A stretch of DNA of 64,000 nt, from NCBI RefSeq assembly GCF_002234675.1, contig NC_019869.2, positions 11,518,015-11,582,014 on the forward strand. The letters are read 5' to 3'. Of the stretch, positions 13,163 to 38,900 are shown one piece after another. Origin of the DNA: Oryzias latipes (taxonomy: Eukaryota; Chordata; Actinopteri; Beloniformes; Adrianichthyidae). How positions within the stretch are numbered: the first letter of the stretch is position 1; the number at the start of each line of letters is the position of its first letter. The translations under genes and the position numbers were made by a program. Below the pieces are notes generated by a model, which saw only the letters and a program-made list of their open reading frames with translations, had not been told where the DNA came from and ran no database searches.

Positions 13163-14250
13163 GCCTTTAAAGACCCACAACAATCATATTTAGTTCAATT
13201 GTAAAAGTGTTCCCAGCGATCTTTTTAATTATGATTATAACCTTTTTAGCCAAAATCAAAAACCCGGTGTCATTTTCTCTTAGGATATAGTTTCTGCAGA
13301 GCAGCAGGAGTTCCTTAAAAGTTCAGAGTTCCTTTATTTGCCACAGTAGAACATAAATGCTCTACTGAGCACAACTGCCAGCTCACCTTTGCACAAATAG
13401 CAGTCATGATAGAATGATGTTGTTGATATATATTTGTTTATGTGCATAAATATGTGCATGTGTGCTGTAGTTGTATTATGTTGACATGTTGTATGTGAAG
13501 ATTGTTGGAGCCCACAGGTATGTTTGTAACATTTCAGTGTGTGTGGACAGGCCCCGCCCTTATGACTAACCTGACAGCAACGATGATAAATCTCCAGCAA
13601 CTTGTTGCTTTGTGTCTTTACCCCCCCCCCACACACACACACATTTTTTTTCATCCTCCAACTTCCTTAACCCCCTCTTTATTTTTCCACCCAATTTCTA
13701 ACATCCCACTCTCTTCTCTCCTTTTTTTTCTGTCCAGTTCCAGCAAAAAATTTATACAATATAAATAAAGCTTAGCCTCAAGTACGAAAGAGGTTTATTC
13801 AAATATACACCTCGTGTGTCAGAAGATTAATAAACCCCTATTGTAACAGTTACATATGTCCAACACAAGAGACTTTCAGCTCTCATCTGTTAGATCAGCT
13901 GCTGCAGAGCTGAACAAATGTGTTGATGGATTTTTCTTTTTAAAGGAAGAAAAACAAATTCACCTCTGAGTTGTGACTGTTGACGCAGAGTAAGCCCACC
14001 CACACTTCTCGTCACCCTTCTGTTTTAACTTTTTAAGATAGCTTACAACCTATCACGCCCCCAACTTAACATTACTAGTGCAACACAAAGGGTGAGCAAT
14101 ATTGGAGCTATCCAGCCGAACAGTTTTGAATAAAGAAATACGCAGAAATGAAATGTTAAGCTCAATTTTCTTTAGGTCCTCGATATTCGGAAAAATACCA
14201 TAAGAGCGTGTTAAAAACACACTTTGTTTTTACTGGAGTGGGTCTTTAAC
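13163..14250 (-). repeat. family A repeat split by an L1 tail
   Basis: The left part (about 13163-13330) starts cctttaaagacccac and carries tagtttctgcagagcagcagg. The right part (about 13965-14250) resumes with attcacctctgagttgtg and ends ggagtgggtctttaac. The two halves are contiguous in other copies, so the intervening 0.6 kb is a later insertion. Confidence 0.6.
13340..13950 (+). mobile_element. 5'-truncated L1, 3'-terminal fragment
   Basis: Matches the 3' end of the minus-strand L1 at 45159-51835. Shared blocks in the same order are gagcaca...gctcacctttgcac, a C-rich tract near 13621-13632, caataataaag-like sequence, ggtttattcaaatat, tgtgtcagaagat and atgtccaacacaagag. It is on the plus strand and inserted in a family A repeat. 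No coding part is left. Confidence 0.65.
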
Positions 14251-16135
14251 ATCAACGCATCTGTATAGCCTTTTTATGAATGGTTGAATCCGAAAAGCCT
14301 CATTTCTCCAAGTTGTATTTTAAAGAGACGTCTTTCTGTGAAAGTGCTCAAAGTTGATGCTTCCTGTGCAGTGCATGAAAACCTGCAGCAGAAAGAACAC
14401 AGAAGCAATTTCTTCACCACAGAATGATTGGTATTGGTTAAAAAAGCAATGGAAAAAAGAAGTCAGATGTTTTACTTCCTTTCTGTTGTCGGCTCAAAAT
14501 GAAAAACATTTTCGCCATAGTTCTTAAACATACTCATTCAATATTGTCTGCTATAGTCTGTGAGAACGGTGGTTTTTTTCCCCCTTAACAAGTCTGAACA
14601 GATCATTTATGAGCTTTTGTGGTTTTAATGATTGACTAGGGTTATGTAAGAGTGAAGGGAGAAGCTCTGCTGATCTTACGCTGCAAGAAAGCCAGCAGTG
14701 CAGAGTTCTCAGTTATCACTCACTACAGGTTCTGTATGTAGGGCACATGGCGGGATGTTCAGGGAATAATGCCCCGCCTTCAGTCACAGTTCAGCTCTGG
14801 CAGTTATTTTAAGTTTAACACAAGGAGGTGAATTGCAGAAGTCGTATGAAGGAAAAAAAACAAGTTTCCTGATGCTCAAAGGTAATTTTGAAGTTCTTGT
14901 TGGAAGGAAGTGGTAGCAGACTTTACTGATAATTCTGAATGAAACGGGGAAAAATAAAGAGGAAGTGAAGACCGGATTGGAATTGATTTCTCTGCTATAA
15001 AACTATCATTATAAACATTTGTAAATTAAGACTCTTTAATGGTTTTTACCTTTTTTTAAACACGTAAATGTCCTGATAGCTTTGTAGCTGAATCCCAGCT
15101 GCAGGATGCAGAGGCTATTTAGTCTATGTATGTTTTTATATGCAACAGAGGCGGCACAAGTCCCAACCTGAAAATTGAAGGCAAGAACAGCTTCACGAGT
15201 TAAATCTAGCTCCACGAGTTTATCTTTTGAAACCTACTCCAATGTGCTATCTGTCCTTTTAGCCTGAGCTGGAAAAGCTGTGAAATAAGTGGGCCGGCTG
15301 TGTGTCCCAGTCTGCTGTAGCAGAGTGTTTACTGTAGCTAGTCGGGTGTTGTGGTGTGTTGGAGGTATCGAAGTACGGCTCACATTCTTTCCTGTTAGTG
15401 ACTCACGTCCTGAGCATGGCACAGTCTGTAAGCAAGACCTTGGGGAACTTCAGAAAACACACAAGCGAGCTCATTTGAAGCAGAGCGTCCCTGCAGAGGG
15501 TGAAGACTATTAGCATTAAAGTCTGGACGTTTATGCAGTTTTAAATGCAAATGAGCCACCATAGACCACCCTCCAGACATGATTTCATTGATGCCCCAAT
15601 ACTACTAAAGACAGAGAGCAGCATTGGCACACACATATCATGGCCTACTTTGTAGATGTGTGACACTTGTGCAAATCAAAATATTGCAATGAATCCTCTA
15701 TTTTTCGTCATCAAGTTACACCAATGCCTTTGTTTCTTACTTTTGACCCAAGTACACCTGGTGTAACCAAGGAGACTCAATACGAGCCCTCTCGCTCTTC
15801 AGGGTGAGGATGCATATCTGTGATGTTTGGAGAAGATGGCACAAATATTTGAGTTTCCATTTTTTTGACATGAAGACCCCTTCAGCTGCACTTCAGTCCC
15901 TTCGGGCTGTCATGTGCCTTTTTTAATGAGGTGTGCTTCTGTCGAGCCGCCCCACCATAAACAACCGAGTGCTTCAATAGAAGAATAATAAAAGCCACGA
16001 AGGTGGTCTCTGTGATGTCCAGCTTTGTGTCATTGAGAGGAATAAACCGTAATAATGAAGTCCTTTACTGTCAAAGGGGATTTTCATCATTACAACTTTG
16101 AAAACATATTTACCTGGTTGATTGGGACTAATGTT

Positions 16136-17574
16136 GTAACCATTGACTGTATATAAGAACTGGACTGAGAGACCCCTCCTGCCCCAAACAGGAAGTACAT
16201 GCTGGCCCCAATAAGCCAAAATCCCATAGACTTCAATAGAGAAATAAACTGCTATTAGTCGGGCATCAAATTTGTCAGAGTAACCATTCTTGCTTTTTTT
16301 AAACAGATTCTTGCTAATCCTTTTTTAATCATAGTTTATGAATAAACTGGCCAATCAGATGACTCTATAAAAGAATGTGGTGCCCGCTGGCCTCCACCTT
16401 CAAAACATTTGACAGATTCTCCCGAGGCCACGGTCATTGGCAAGGGTGTGGCCTTCCAATAAATTCCCTCCTGATTGGCCAGTGTAGTTGCCACAGAAAT
16501 GTTAACACTAGCTGCGTTTACATGGACAAAAGTAATCAGAAAGAAAGCCTGATCGGAAGAAAATTGCATCATGTAAACACGCCGTTCGGAATAGTCTGCC
16601 CCGAACAGACTCGCTCGGATCAAAATTTCTTTCCGATCGAGATAGGTGGGTTATGCCGATTGTTGATCCGATCGTTGTTCGTGTAAACGGTTCATTCTGT
16701 TCGTGTGTCCCTTCTGCTCTGGTTTAACGTCATGCATAGACGGTGTTTCGCTTTGGAGCTCTTTGCCTCTCCCTTCTCTTACACCCCTCATGGGGGGGGG
16801 GACATTCAAAACACAGCTACATTCAAAGCAGAATGTCGCTCAGTCCTTAGAAACCGTTCAAACAATCACGTGGATTTGTGTTTCCAGTCGTGTCCCGACA
16901 AAATAAAGGCTGATGTTATTCCCACATATTTACGTGCAGCCAAGATGCAGATTGCGGCATTTCCCGCATGGATTTTGTGTTCATCAAACAAGGTCAATGT
17001 TGTTAGCGCGCGTTGTTAGCCTTCTCATAACCCTGGCTTCTTCCAGCTCCGTTCTTCCAAAAAAAAAAAGCACTGACCACACGGATTAAAAATAAATTGA
17101 TGAGCAAACAGGCGCTTCATAATATTCATAACAGTAATAACAGCACGTTTAGAAGATCATCTCGTATATTAACTAGCTGCCAGTTATCTACGGTGTGGCA
17201 GTTTTACTGTGGGACTCATTTCTTCTTCCGGTATTTCAAACACTACTGCGTATTCCCAAATGATTTATTCCGACCGAAAGTGTGACCATGTGAACGTTCG
17301 TTCTAATCGGAAAAAGGTTTTCTGATCCCATGTACACGGTTGAATTTTAATCCGACCATTGATCTGATCATGATATTTTGCGCATGTAACCACGCCTACT
17401 GACTGACTTGGACCAGTTACTTCTTATTGCCGTCGTCTGGCTCCAACATGGCAGCGCCCATATTGCAAAAAATGGCAGCTGAATTGACTTCATTTTGTTG
17501 GAGGCAAGAGTAAACCATTTTCTATGAGTGACATCATAAGAATTGGTCCAGTCACTTACATACAGTCACTGGTT
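16136..17574. mobile_element. MITE with ~28-bp inverted ends, host of a second element
   Basis: The left end reads aaccattgactgtatataa followed by gaactggac. The right end, read on the opposite strand, is aaccagtgactgtatgtaa followed by gtgactggac. These are clear terminal inverted repeats about 1.44 kb apart. The insert at 16508-17400 accounts for most of the length, so the original element was about 0.55 kb. No transposase is present. Confidence 0.65.
16508..17400. mobile_element. inner MITE (TGCGTTTACATG-type ends)
   Basis: Begins gctgcgtttacatggac and ends cgcatgtaaccacgc. Sub-terminal regions on both sides are rich in related sequence (gatcgga..., ccgatcg, gtaaacg/catgtgaacg) in inverted order. 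It sits inside the element at 16136-17574. ORFs here (16375-16686, 16703-17019) show no transposase motif, and the superfamily is undetermined. Confidence 0.55.
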
Positions 17575-17839
17575 GTGACTACATTTGTTAAACATTATTG
17601 TAAACAGATTGGCTGAAAAGACTCATCCTCCCACGGAGGTTGATTCGTTCTATTGGAATGTTTTTTCTTTATTTGAGCAAACATATTGACTGCATATCCA
17701 TTAATCGTATTTTAATTTATAGGTTTGACTGAAGTCTGAATAAAGGGACTGTATTAAATAAAATTAACATGGAAGAGGTCTAAAAAGTCTCCAGTCAGGT
17801 CCGTCATGGGAATGTCCTTAGTTACTGTGCTGGTTTCAG

Positions 17840-18025
17840 GTCTTTAAAACCCCAAAATTATCTTTTTAACATGTTCTTGTGACATTTTTCTTATCACAGA
17901 GGACATATATTGAGAAATTTAAGCTCAAAATTGCATTTCTAAGTATTTTTTTATTCAAATCATCGTGAATCAGGAGCAGATGAAAAAAAAAAGGTTTGAA
18001 AAAAATCATATTTGTGGCGTATGCC
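17840..18025 (+). repeat. family A repeat, left-half fragment
   Basis: Carries aacatgttcttgtgacattt, the ggacatat block, attgcatttctaagtattt and gaatcaggagcagatgaaa in family order. It is truncated on the right. Confidence 0.55.
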
Positions 18026-18685
18026 CAGCATTTGATCAAAACATTAATACTTTGACAACATTATATGCTGTTTTGAAGTGACCTGGTGTTACAACAACAT
18101 GTTTGGACTCCAAGGACTAAAATAAGTAAACGCGTGATCACACTTTGACCTGAGCGATTACTTCTTTACGCGGGAACCTTCTCATTAAACGATCATGTGA
18201 TGTTGTGACACGGAAGGTTTCCAGCTCAGCTGCTGAAGTTGCATTTCATTTTTGTCCAGTCATAGACAGTGTGATATTTCTAGATGTTGTTGTCATAATG
18301 GTCCTGTCAGGTTGTCATCAATATTCAAGAGCAACCTTCAAAATGTGTTTGATCCCTCAACTTCCATTAACTTTTGACTTTGAAGCATTTCTTTGAGCTT
18401 TTGTGTGGTCTTAGTTTACATCTATCAGCACATTAAAGCTTGCTATACATGCATATCTATTCATTGTAGGGAAACATCAAGGTCTTATGAAAATGACTGT
18501 AGTCTGGATGTTTTTTTTCCAGCTTCCCCAAAACTCTGCTACTTTTAGTGTCTAGAGTTTTTTTTAGTGGCATATTCCACTTTTGTCCTAAGTAAGAATG
18601 TCCTTTAATAAGCCTCCCTTCTCCTCACAACCAGCGTGACCTTTGTGCCGCTCCAACATCTATTTGCTGTGACCTTTCTTTGCAG

Positions 18686-18783
18686 TGCCACCGTCGGGGT
18701 GACATTTGAAGGTCAGAGGAATGCTCCAGGTGTGACTCCAGTTCAACAAGACATTTGTCAGAGAACAGCTGAGTTCCAGGAAG
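18686..18783 (+). other. osbpl3: osbpl3 5' UTR part of first coding exon
   Basis: Follows acceptor cctttctttgcag. The untranslated stretch leads directly to the ATG at 18784, and the exon ends at 18846 before donor gtacgtc. The coding phase joins cleanly to the DSWEIVEG exon. Confidence 0.6.
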
Positions 18784-32843
<14,060 letters not shown>

Positions 32844-33373
32844 CCTCTGGATTCAGCCCAGTCACTCTGTCCCAAGATATCAGGATGAGGGAAACAAAGA
32901 AGGTCTAAAAAACAGAAGTAAAACCAGCGTCAAAGCGTCTTGACCGGGTTAACCTGGTTCTCCACGTCATAGTAACTCCAGTCCCCATGGACCTGCTGCT
33001 TCCTCCTTTGAACTGTCTGTAAATTAGTTGGTTTTTATTATAGTGTATTTTATGCCTGGAACTACAACGGTCATCTGTGTCGACTAAAAACAGGAACATG
33101 TTTTGTTACATCTTAGCTTTTACCAAAGTGCCTTTTACTGTAATGCTGCATGTAACCAGCTGCTGTGGCAGTTATGCAAACTCACTTTAACTCTGTGACC
33201 AAGTGATGATGGAGCAGCGCTCCGCTGGAGCAAAAGTGTGATCCACATGCGCCTCAAGATGATCATGTGTTCTCGTTTTAAAACAATGTCAAGCCTTTTT
33301 CTCCTGCTGCCTTTGCTTTACCGGTCATGGCTTTATGGGGCTGTGGAGACGGTTTTCCACTGAGAAACTCAGC

Positions 33374-33379
33374 ATTAAA
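33374..33379 (+). terminator. osbpl3: osbpl3 poly(A) signal ATTAAA
   Basis: ATTAAA lies 530 bp after the osbpl3 stop codon. It is the most convincing hexamer before repeat sequence begins. The exact cleavage site is not visible. Confidence 0.5.
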
Positions 33380-33576
33380 GCTTCTTATAGAGTGGAAGAA
33401 TGATGGTGTGTCCCAACTACTTTGTCCCTCATTCACAAATACACACGTTTAAGCTGCTTAAGTACTTAAGTAAGCTTAAGTATAATATCGGAATTTCACA
33501 TATAAACAAGAAAACTATGTCTTTGCATGTATGACATGTCATGGGTGTTACTGTTGCACTCCTTGTGGCACAAAAG

Positions 33577-34002
33577 CAGGGGTGGCAAACTATTGCCCAG
33601 GGGCCACATGGACTATTTAATCTGACCCGCCAAACTAGAAGATATTAGATTGCTAATCCTAATTGTTGTTTTATTTTCCTTATATTTCAGGCGTCACAGA
33701 AACTTTGTTTAGTTGTAGAAAATTATTCTGCATTCATGTGGTGTTGGAAGATTTGTTGTCTTTCTGATGTTCATGTGTGCTTTCTGAGTTAGACAGACAT
33801 TTTTCCAATCATTCCAACACCACATGAAGGCTGCATTTCTTTAAATTTCTTTTACATTTTTTTCCCCTGAGGGACGTCAATCTATTATTTCTCCCATGAG
33901 GTGGATCACCAGAACAATCCACATAACTGCTCCTAGTCTGGCCCTACTGTTAAATTTTAGAAGCCTTTGCGGTCCACAAGTCAAAAAGTTTGCCCGCCCC
34001 TG
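33577..34002. mobile_element. hAT-like MITE
   Basis: The left end is caggggtggcaaactattg. The right end, ...gtttgcccgcccctg, reads caggggcgggcaaac on the other strand. Flanks share aaag (caaaag / ttaaag), consistent with a decayed 8-bp target duplication. The interior text on hidden 'gaccagatta/ccgcc' type words is typical of these elements. It has no transposase. Confidence 0.7.
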
Positions 34003-34479
34003 GGTTAAAGGCATTGTTGGATCAATCATCATCAAGGTTGATAGTGAAGATAGTGGTGGAACTCCCACAGACATTATCCTGCTGCCCCCTCACAGGTGAA
34101 CATCCAGGGAAGAAACATTTTAGAGAGTGATTTCTGGACCATCAACACTGACCTCATGTACAGGAAGGTCCAAAGCAGGTGCTGCCTGCTGAGGAGTCTG
34201 TGATCCTTTTGGAGGGAAGGGGTCACTCTTGAGGACCTTCTTTGACTTTAGCCATCCTGTACGGCACCACCGGCTGGAGCAGCAGCATCTCAGAGAGGTG
34301 AAGTATGAAGCTGGACAGTCATGACGAAGGAATCAACCGGTGATGAAGCATAGGTGGCATTTCATAGGTGGTGGTAGCAGCAGACAAGTCTGTTCATGTT
34401 CTGGTGCCCCCACACCAGCACCCACAGACATCCCAATCCCGGTGGTTTCACATGGTTCTGCTGGATGGAAGGAGGCGGT

Positions 34480-34766
34480 CCATGATAAATGGCGCTGCCG
34501 CGCTGTTTTGCGCAGTCAGTCGCTCCTTCCTCCACGCAGACGGGGCTCTGACGGAGCAGCCCGCTCTGACAGTGACCTGTGTCCGATCTCCCACCGTTTG
34601 ATCAAGTCACTCTTTTTGTGGGATGCTTGGATTTTAGTGTGTTTTGTGAGCCCAAACCGCGTTTGGATATTTTGGCACACTTTTTTACGCACGCCGTTGC
34701 TGGCGTGACGCGGACAAAAACTCGTTTTTTTCTTCCTTATTTCATTTTTCTGACGGTGCATTTCGG
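34480..34766 (+). promoter_or_regulatory. gsdme: gsdme promoter region and noncoding exon 1
   Basis: A CpG-bearing stretch (gcgctgccgcgctgttttgc near 34491) leads to a candidate untranslated exon ending ...gcatttcgg? at about 34766, before donor gtaagat. The next acceptor, tgctctgcag at 35845, opens the exon with the gsdme ATG. The start of transcription is not defined. The ORFs here (34340-34770) are not supported as protein. Confidence 0.5.
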
Positions 34767-35089
34767 GTAAGATATTTTGAAAATCTGCACACTCGCCGTG
34801 AATTATTTTTTTATTTTTGATCAGTGGATATAATCAGTTTGGTTTTATTTCTTCAGTGTTTCTAATTTGAGTCATGAGTGCGCCAGGACTGAGGGCTGCT
34901 GGGAAATGTGGTTGAATTTTTCTGTGCCAAAACACACTTTTAAAAAGTTGTTACATAAATAATTAATTCAAAAAAGGATGGAAAAAAGTAAAGTAAATTT
35001 CAGTTAGAATATGTTGTTTTGATTTGTTTAGCTGTAATCTGAGTCCAGATTAGTGAATAACTCCTAATCCCATTTTTGATCACTGTGTG

Positions 35090-35301
35090 TTAACCCTTGT
35101 GCTATCCTATGCACTTTAACATTGGGAGTGGGGTCATGTAGACCCACTAGACAGTGCGCTGAACGTTTTTTCTTCAATGATTTGTGATCTTCACTGGTGT
35201 CCATGGATTACATGAAATCTTTCCACCTTTATCCACCTTTGTCATGGTAGGGAGAACACATCAATGGTCATCTTGACCCCATAGGATAGCACAAGGGTTA
35301 A
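35090..35301. mobile_element. piggyBac-like MITE, best-preserved copy
   Basis: TTAA at 35090-35093 and 35298-35301 flank inverted ends cccttgtgctatcctat and ataggatagcacaaggg, a perfect 17-bp match. It is the second copy of the element at 7821-8024. It lies in gsdme intron 1. Confidence 0.9.
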
Positions 35302-35907
35302 AGCTGTTCTCATCCATGGATTTCTGCTGTCTTCCTCTTTTCTTTGGATCAGATGACGGCAAACAAAAGAAACGTTAAATATTTCAAAATCGTACATTCG
35401 AGCCTTTGGAACTGGAGTTTGGGGAGAAGGAAATGTCTTCTGTGACAGGACAGCTCATTCATAATAGATCCCACATGCTGAAACTCTGCCTTGCTTTTGT
35501 AGCTTTCCAGCTTTCTTAATGTCCTCCAGCCAGTGTTCTGATGTGCATTGGCACTAAAGCCTCCCTTGGACAGCTGCTATGGGGGCTCTAAGTGTTTACA
35601 TTCCTGTGGCATTGATCATAAATGATACATAAACATACAGTAGATTTTTTTTCACCCCTCTGAGTCACCGTGTGCCGATAGCCCGCCAAAGACAACTGTG
35701 GGGCTGCTACACTATTCTCCACTTTGTTCTGGCTCTTCAGTTTTGGAAGAAATGCAATCAAGAAGGTTAAACTCAGTGAAATGCCATGAGGTTTGCTGTT
35801 TATTAAACAGCAGATGTGCACTGATCTTTGTTCTCTGCTCTGCAGGGAGACGAAAGTGAAACCAGAAGAGCAGTTCCATTCCAGCATTTTGCAATTCTAC
35901 TAAGGTC

Positions 35908-38900
35908 ATGTTTTCCAACGCCACGGCCAACTTTGTGCGTCAGATTGACCCAAATGGAAGCCTCATTCATGTGTCTCGGCTGAATGACTCAGACAAACTA
36001 GTACCCATGGGATTGGTGGTCAAGCGTAACCGCATCTGGGCATGGCAAAGGCCCAAATATCGGCCTACAGACTTCATTCTGAGTGACTTGCTGCAGGGTG
36101 ACTTGAAGCTGGAACCGGGTAAGCAGGCGTTCACACTCCGGAGGATGAAATAAGGAGCTGCCTTTACATCAAACTGAGAAGCTTCCTCACACACATCTGT
36201 TTATTGGTTCCTCAGGAGTCTCTCAGATGGATTTCCTCACATATAAGGGGACGTATATTGATAAGAAATCTGCGATGTTGGATGTGAGAGCTGGGGGGGC
36301 AAACGCTGGACTGGAAGGGCAGGGAGCATCCAAGCTTCACTCAAGTTTTGACAATCTGAAGAAAGAGGAACTGGATGTGAGAAAGTTGCTTTCAGACTCC
36401 AGCAACAGGTTCTGTTTTGACAGTTTTGACATCATCTTTTCATTCATGAATTTAGAAATGCCTCTGACGCTATGAATGCACAAAGACAAGCGCGTCATTG
36501 AAGTCATGCTTCTCCGGATTTGCTCCTGAATCTTGTGATCGTCACGCTGTTGGAAGTCATAACTCCTGGTTTTGTTTTGAATCAGGCTGGTGGACATGCA
36601 CCATGTGCTGGTGCAACAGCTGGAGAAGCGAGCTGATGTGCTGGCAGTGGTGAAGGAGCGGATTCTCACCACCAGCCCGTGCTCCGTCACCCTGAGAAGG
36701 AAGCAGCAGTGTGGCTTTCATGGTGTTCTTAGCCTCCTGAGCTTGCTGGGAAGCTCCGTCAGGGTTTGCCTCTTTCAGTAATTCAGAGAAATGAAAAGAA
36801 AAAAAAGAAAGTTACTCATCTAAATCTGTTCTTGTGTTTGTTCTCAGGTGTGTGTGCAGGACCTCAGCAACGTTGAGATGAACAGTGATGTTTCCTTGGA
36901 GATCCCCTCTGGAACGGTCATTGCATACAGCGTGCTAGAGCTGCAGGTCCAAAAAAACGGACACTACGGTGAGCGTGTGTTGACAAGCGGAGCAGAAGAG
37001 ACGGAAACTTCGACTCACAAACGTAACTTCTCTGTTTTAGGTTGAGTGTCTTTGTTCGTGTGAGCAACCCACGCCTGGAAACACAGAATTTTGAAACTTC
37101 TAATCTTAAAAAAAATAAATCAAAAAATCAGGCTGTCCCCTGTGGTCAGGTGATGCTTAGTATGCTTTAGAGATTCATTTAGTTGTTTTTCAAGATTTTT
37201 TTATTTTAAAAACAGGGGAAAAAAGGGGAAGTGAATTAAATGTGTGTGGGTGATCATTTTTAATGCTCTTATGTCATTAACTTCTATCTCAGACATTCAT
37301 CTGGAATATTATAGTGGTTTTAGGAAACTAAACACACTATCACACATTTTTCATAGCTTTCATGATAATTAATAGTAAATCCCTGCTATATCTGCAAGGC
37401 AGCGGTGTGTTAATGCAATACAGAACAATAAAGTTTTTACTTTGTGTATTTCTTAGTGTGAGGAGCCATAACATAGATTACAAAGATCATATGAACCCTC
37501 TTTTTTTCTACAGTCCATCATCCACCCCAGAAGAACATGAACACTCACTCGAGCACAGGTGCTATCTCACCTTTGCACAAATAGTTTGTGTGATTGAATG
37601 AAATGTTTCACGTTAGTCTTAATGCACAAGTATGTGTGTGTGAATGTTAGTTGTATCATGTGCATGTTTACTTGTTTGTTTGTTTGTATGTGAACATTAT
37701 TGAAGTCAAAAGGTATGTTTGTAACATCCAGCAACTTGTTGCATTATGTTGCTTTATGATTTTACCCCTTCTATATTAATCCCCCCCCACCCCCCCAACA
37801 TCCCTCTCTCTTCTTCCCTTCTCTTCTTTTCCGTCCGGTCCAACAAAAAACAGTTACAAATATAAATACCAGTAATATGAATAAAGTTTAGTCTAAATAG
37901 CAAAAGGGGTTTATTCAAATACTCACCTTGTGTGTCAGAAGATTCATAACCCCATGTTGTAACAGTAAAATATGTCCAACACAAGAGGCTTTCAGCTCTC
38001 ATCTCTTTGCTCAGCTGATGGACAGGACACGTTTAAAAAAAAAAAAAGAAATAACTCTAAGATGCAAGCCTTTCTTATGTGGACTTAATGTTTTTTTGAC
38101 TTCATTTTGGGGCTCTTAAATACTTAAAAAAAGATTTTATACTGTTGCATTAAAATATTAGATCAGCTGTCCACATCAAGGATCCAATGGTAAAATCAAT
38201 AAAGTTGATTTTAAATTAATAAAGTGATATTAATTTAAAAAAAACAGTCCAGCTCACCACCTGTGCTACAAACTCTATATTATTAGGTTTTTACTTTGTT
38301 TTTTTTGGTGTGTCTCTTGTTTTTCTATTTAACATAAATAGAACATATGAACCACAATTTACTTTTTCCTTTACAGTATTAGATTGTTGCTCATTTCTTT
38401 GTCTAGTGCTATGTCACACACAGTTTTAAACTCAGCATTATAATTAGAATGACTTGACAAGAATGACTTCTTTGCACTTTTCAGCTAAAATGTATTTAAA
38501 GTTGACCTTTTACATACATTTGAAAGTTTTCTTTTATATTCATCTGTGTGCGTGTATGTTTGAAAAGACTGCAGTGTGTCTGTACTTGATTTAGTGCAAA
38601 GAGCAACACAAGAGTCCAAGAATACAGAATTTCATGCAGTAGGAGTTATTTTTGCAGATTTGAGGAAGGAAGGACTTTTGTTTTTCCTTAATATCAATTT
38701 GTCTTGTTTACAATTTCAGATATTTGCTTGCAGCCTGGAAGAATTGGGGGGTTTGCAGATAATCCTGATCCAATTTCTAGATCGTTGCATCATTCCACTG
38801 ACACAGTCGACAGTTTATGTAACTGGAACAACCCTAAAGAGGAAGTAGTTTGGGGTGTACGACAGAATGGTGAGTATGAATGAACTGAGTGTGGTGCACA

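Larger units (their letters stand above)
9504..18685 (+). other. osbpl3 intron 1 (inferred)
   Basis: From donor gtaagta at 9504 to acceptor tttctttgcag ending at 18685. It holds family A repeats, an L1 tail and nested MITEs, listed separately. I found no conserved-looking coding exon inside. The short ORFs at 12396-13183 and 15234-16623 have no recognisable product. Confidence 0.5.

Noticed and set aside
16375-17019. ORFs in the nested MITE as possible transposase
   Set aside because: No catalytic motif, short overlapping frames, and composition follows the repeat.
38576-38848. 90-codon ORF over gsdme exon 5, beginning [13 protein letters not shown], faintly like the gasdermin C-terminal region
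   Set aside because: It is in a different frame from the spliced gsdme reading frame and runs through the acceptor at 38719. The true exon gives the [11 protein letters not shown] block that fits the family.
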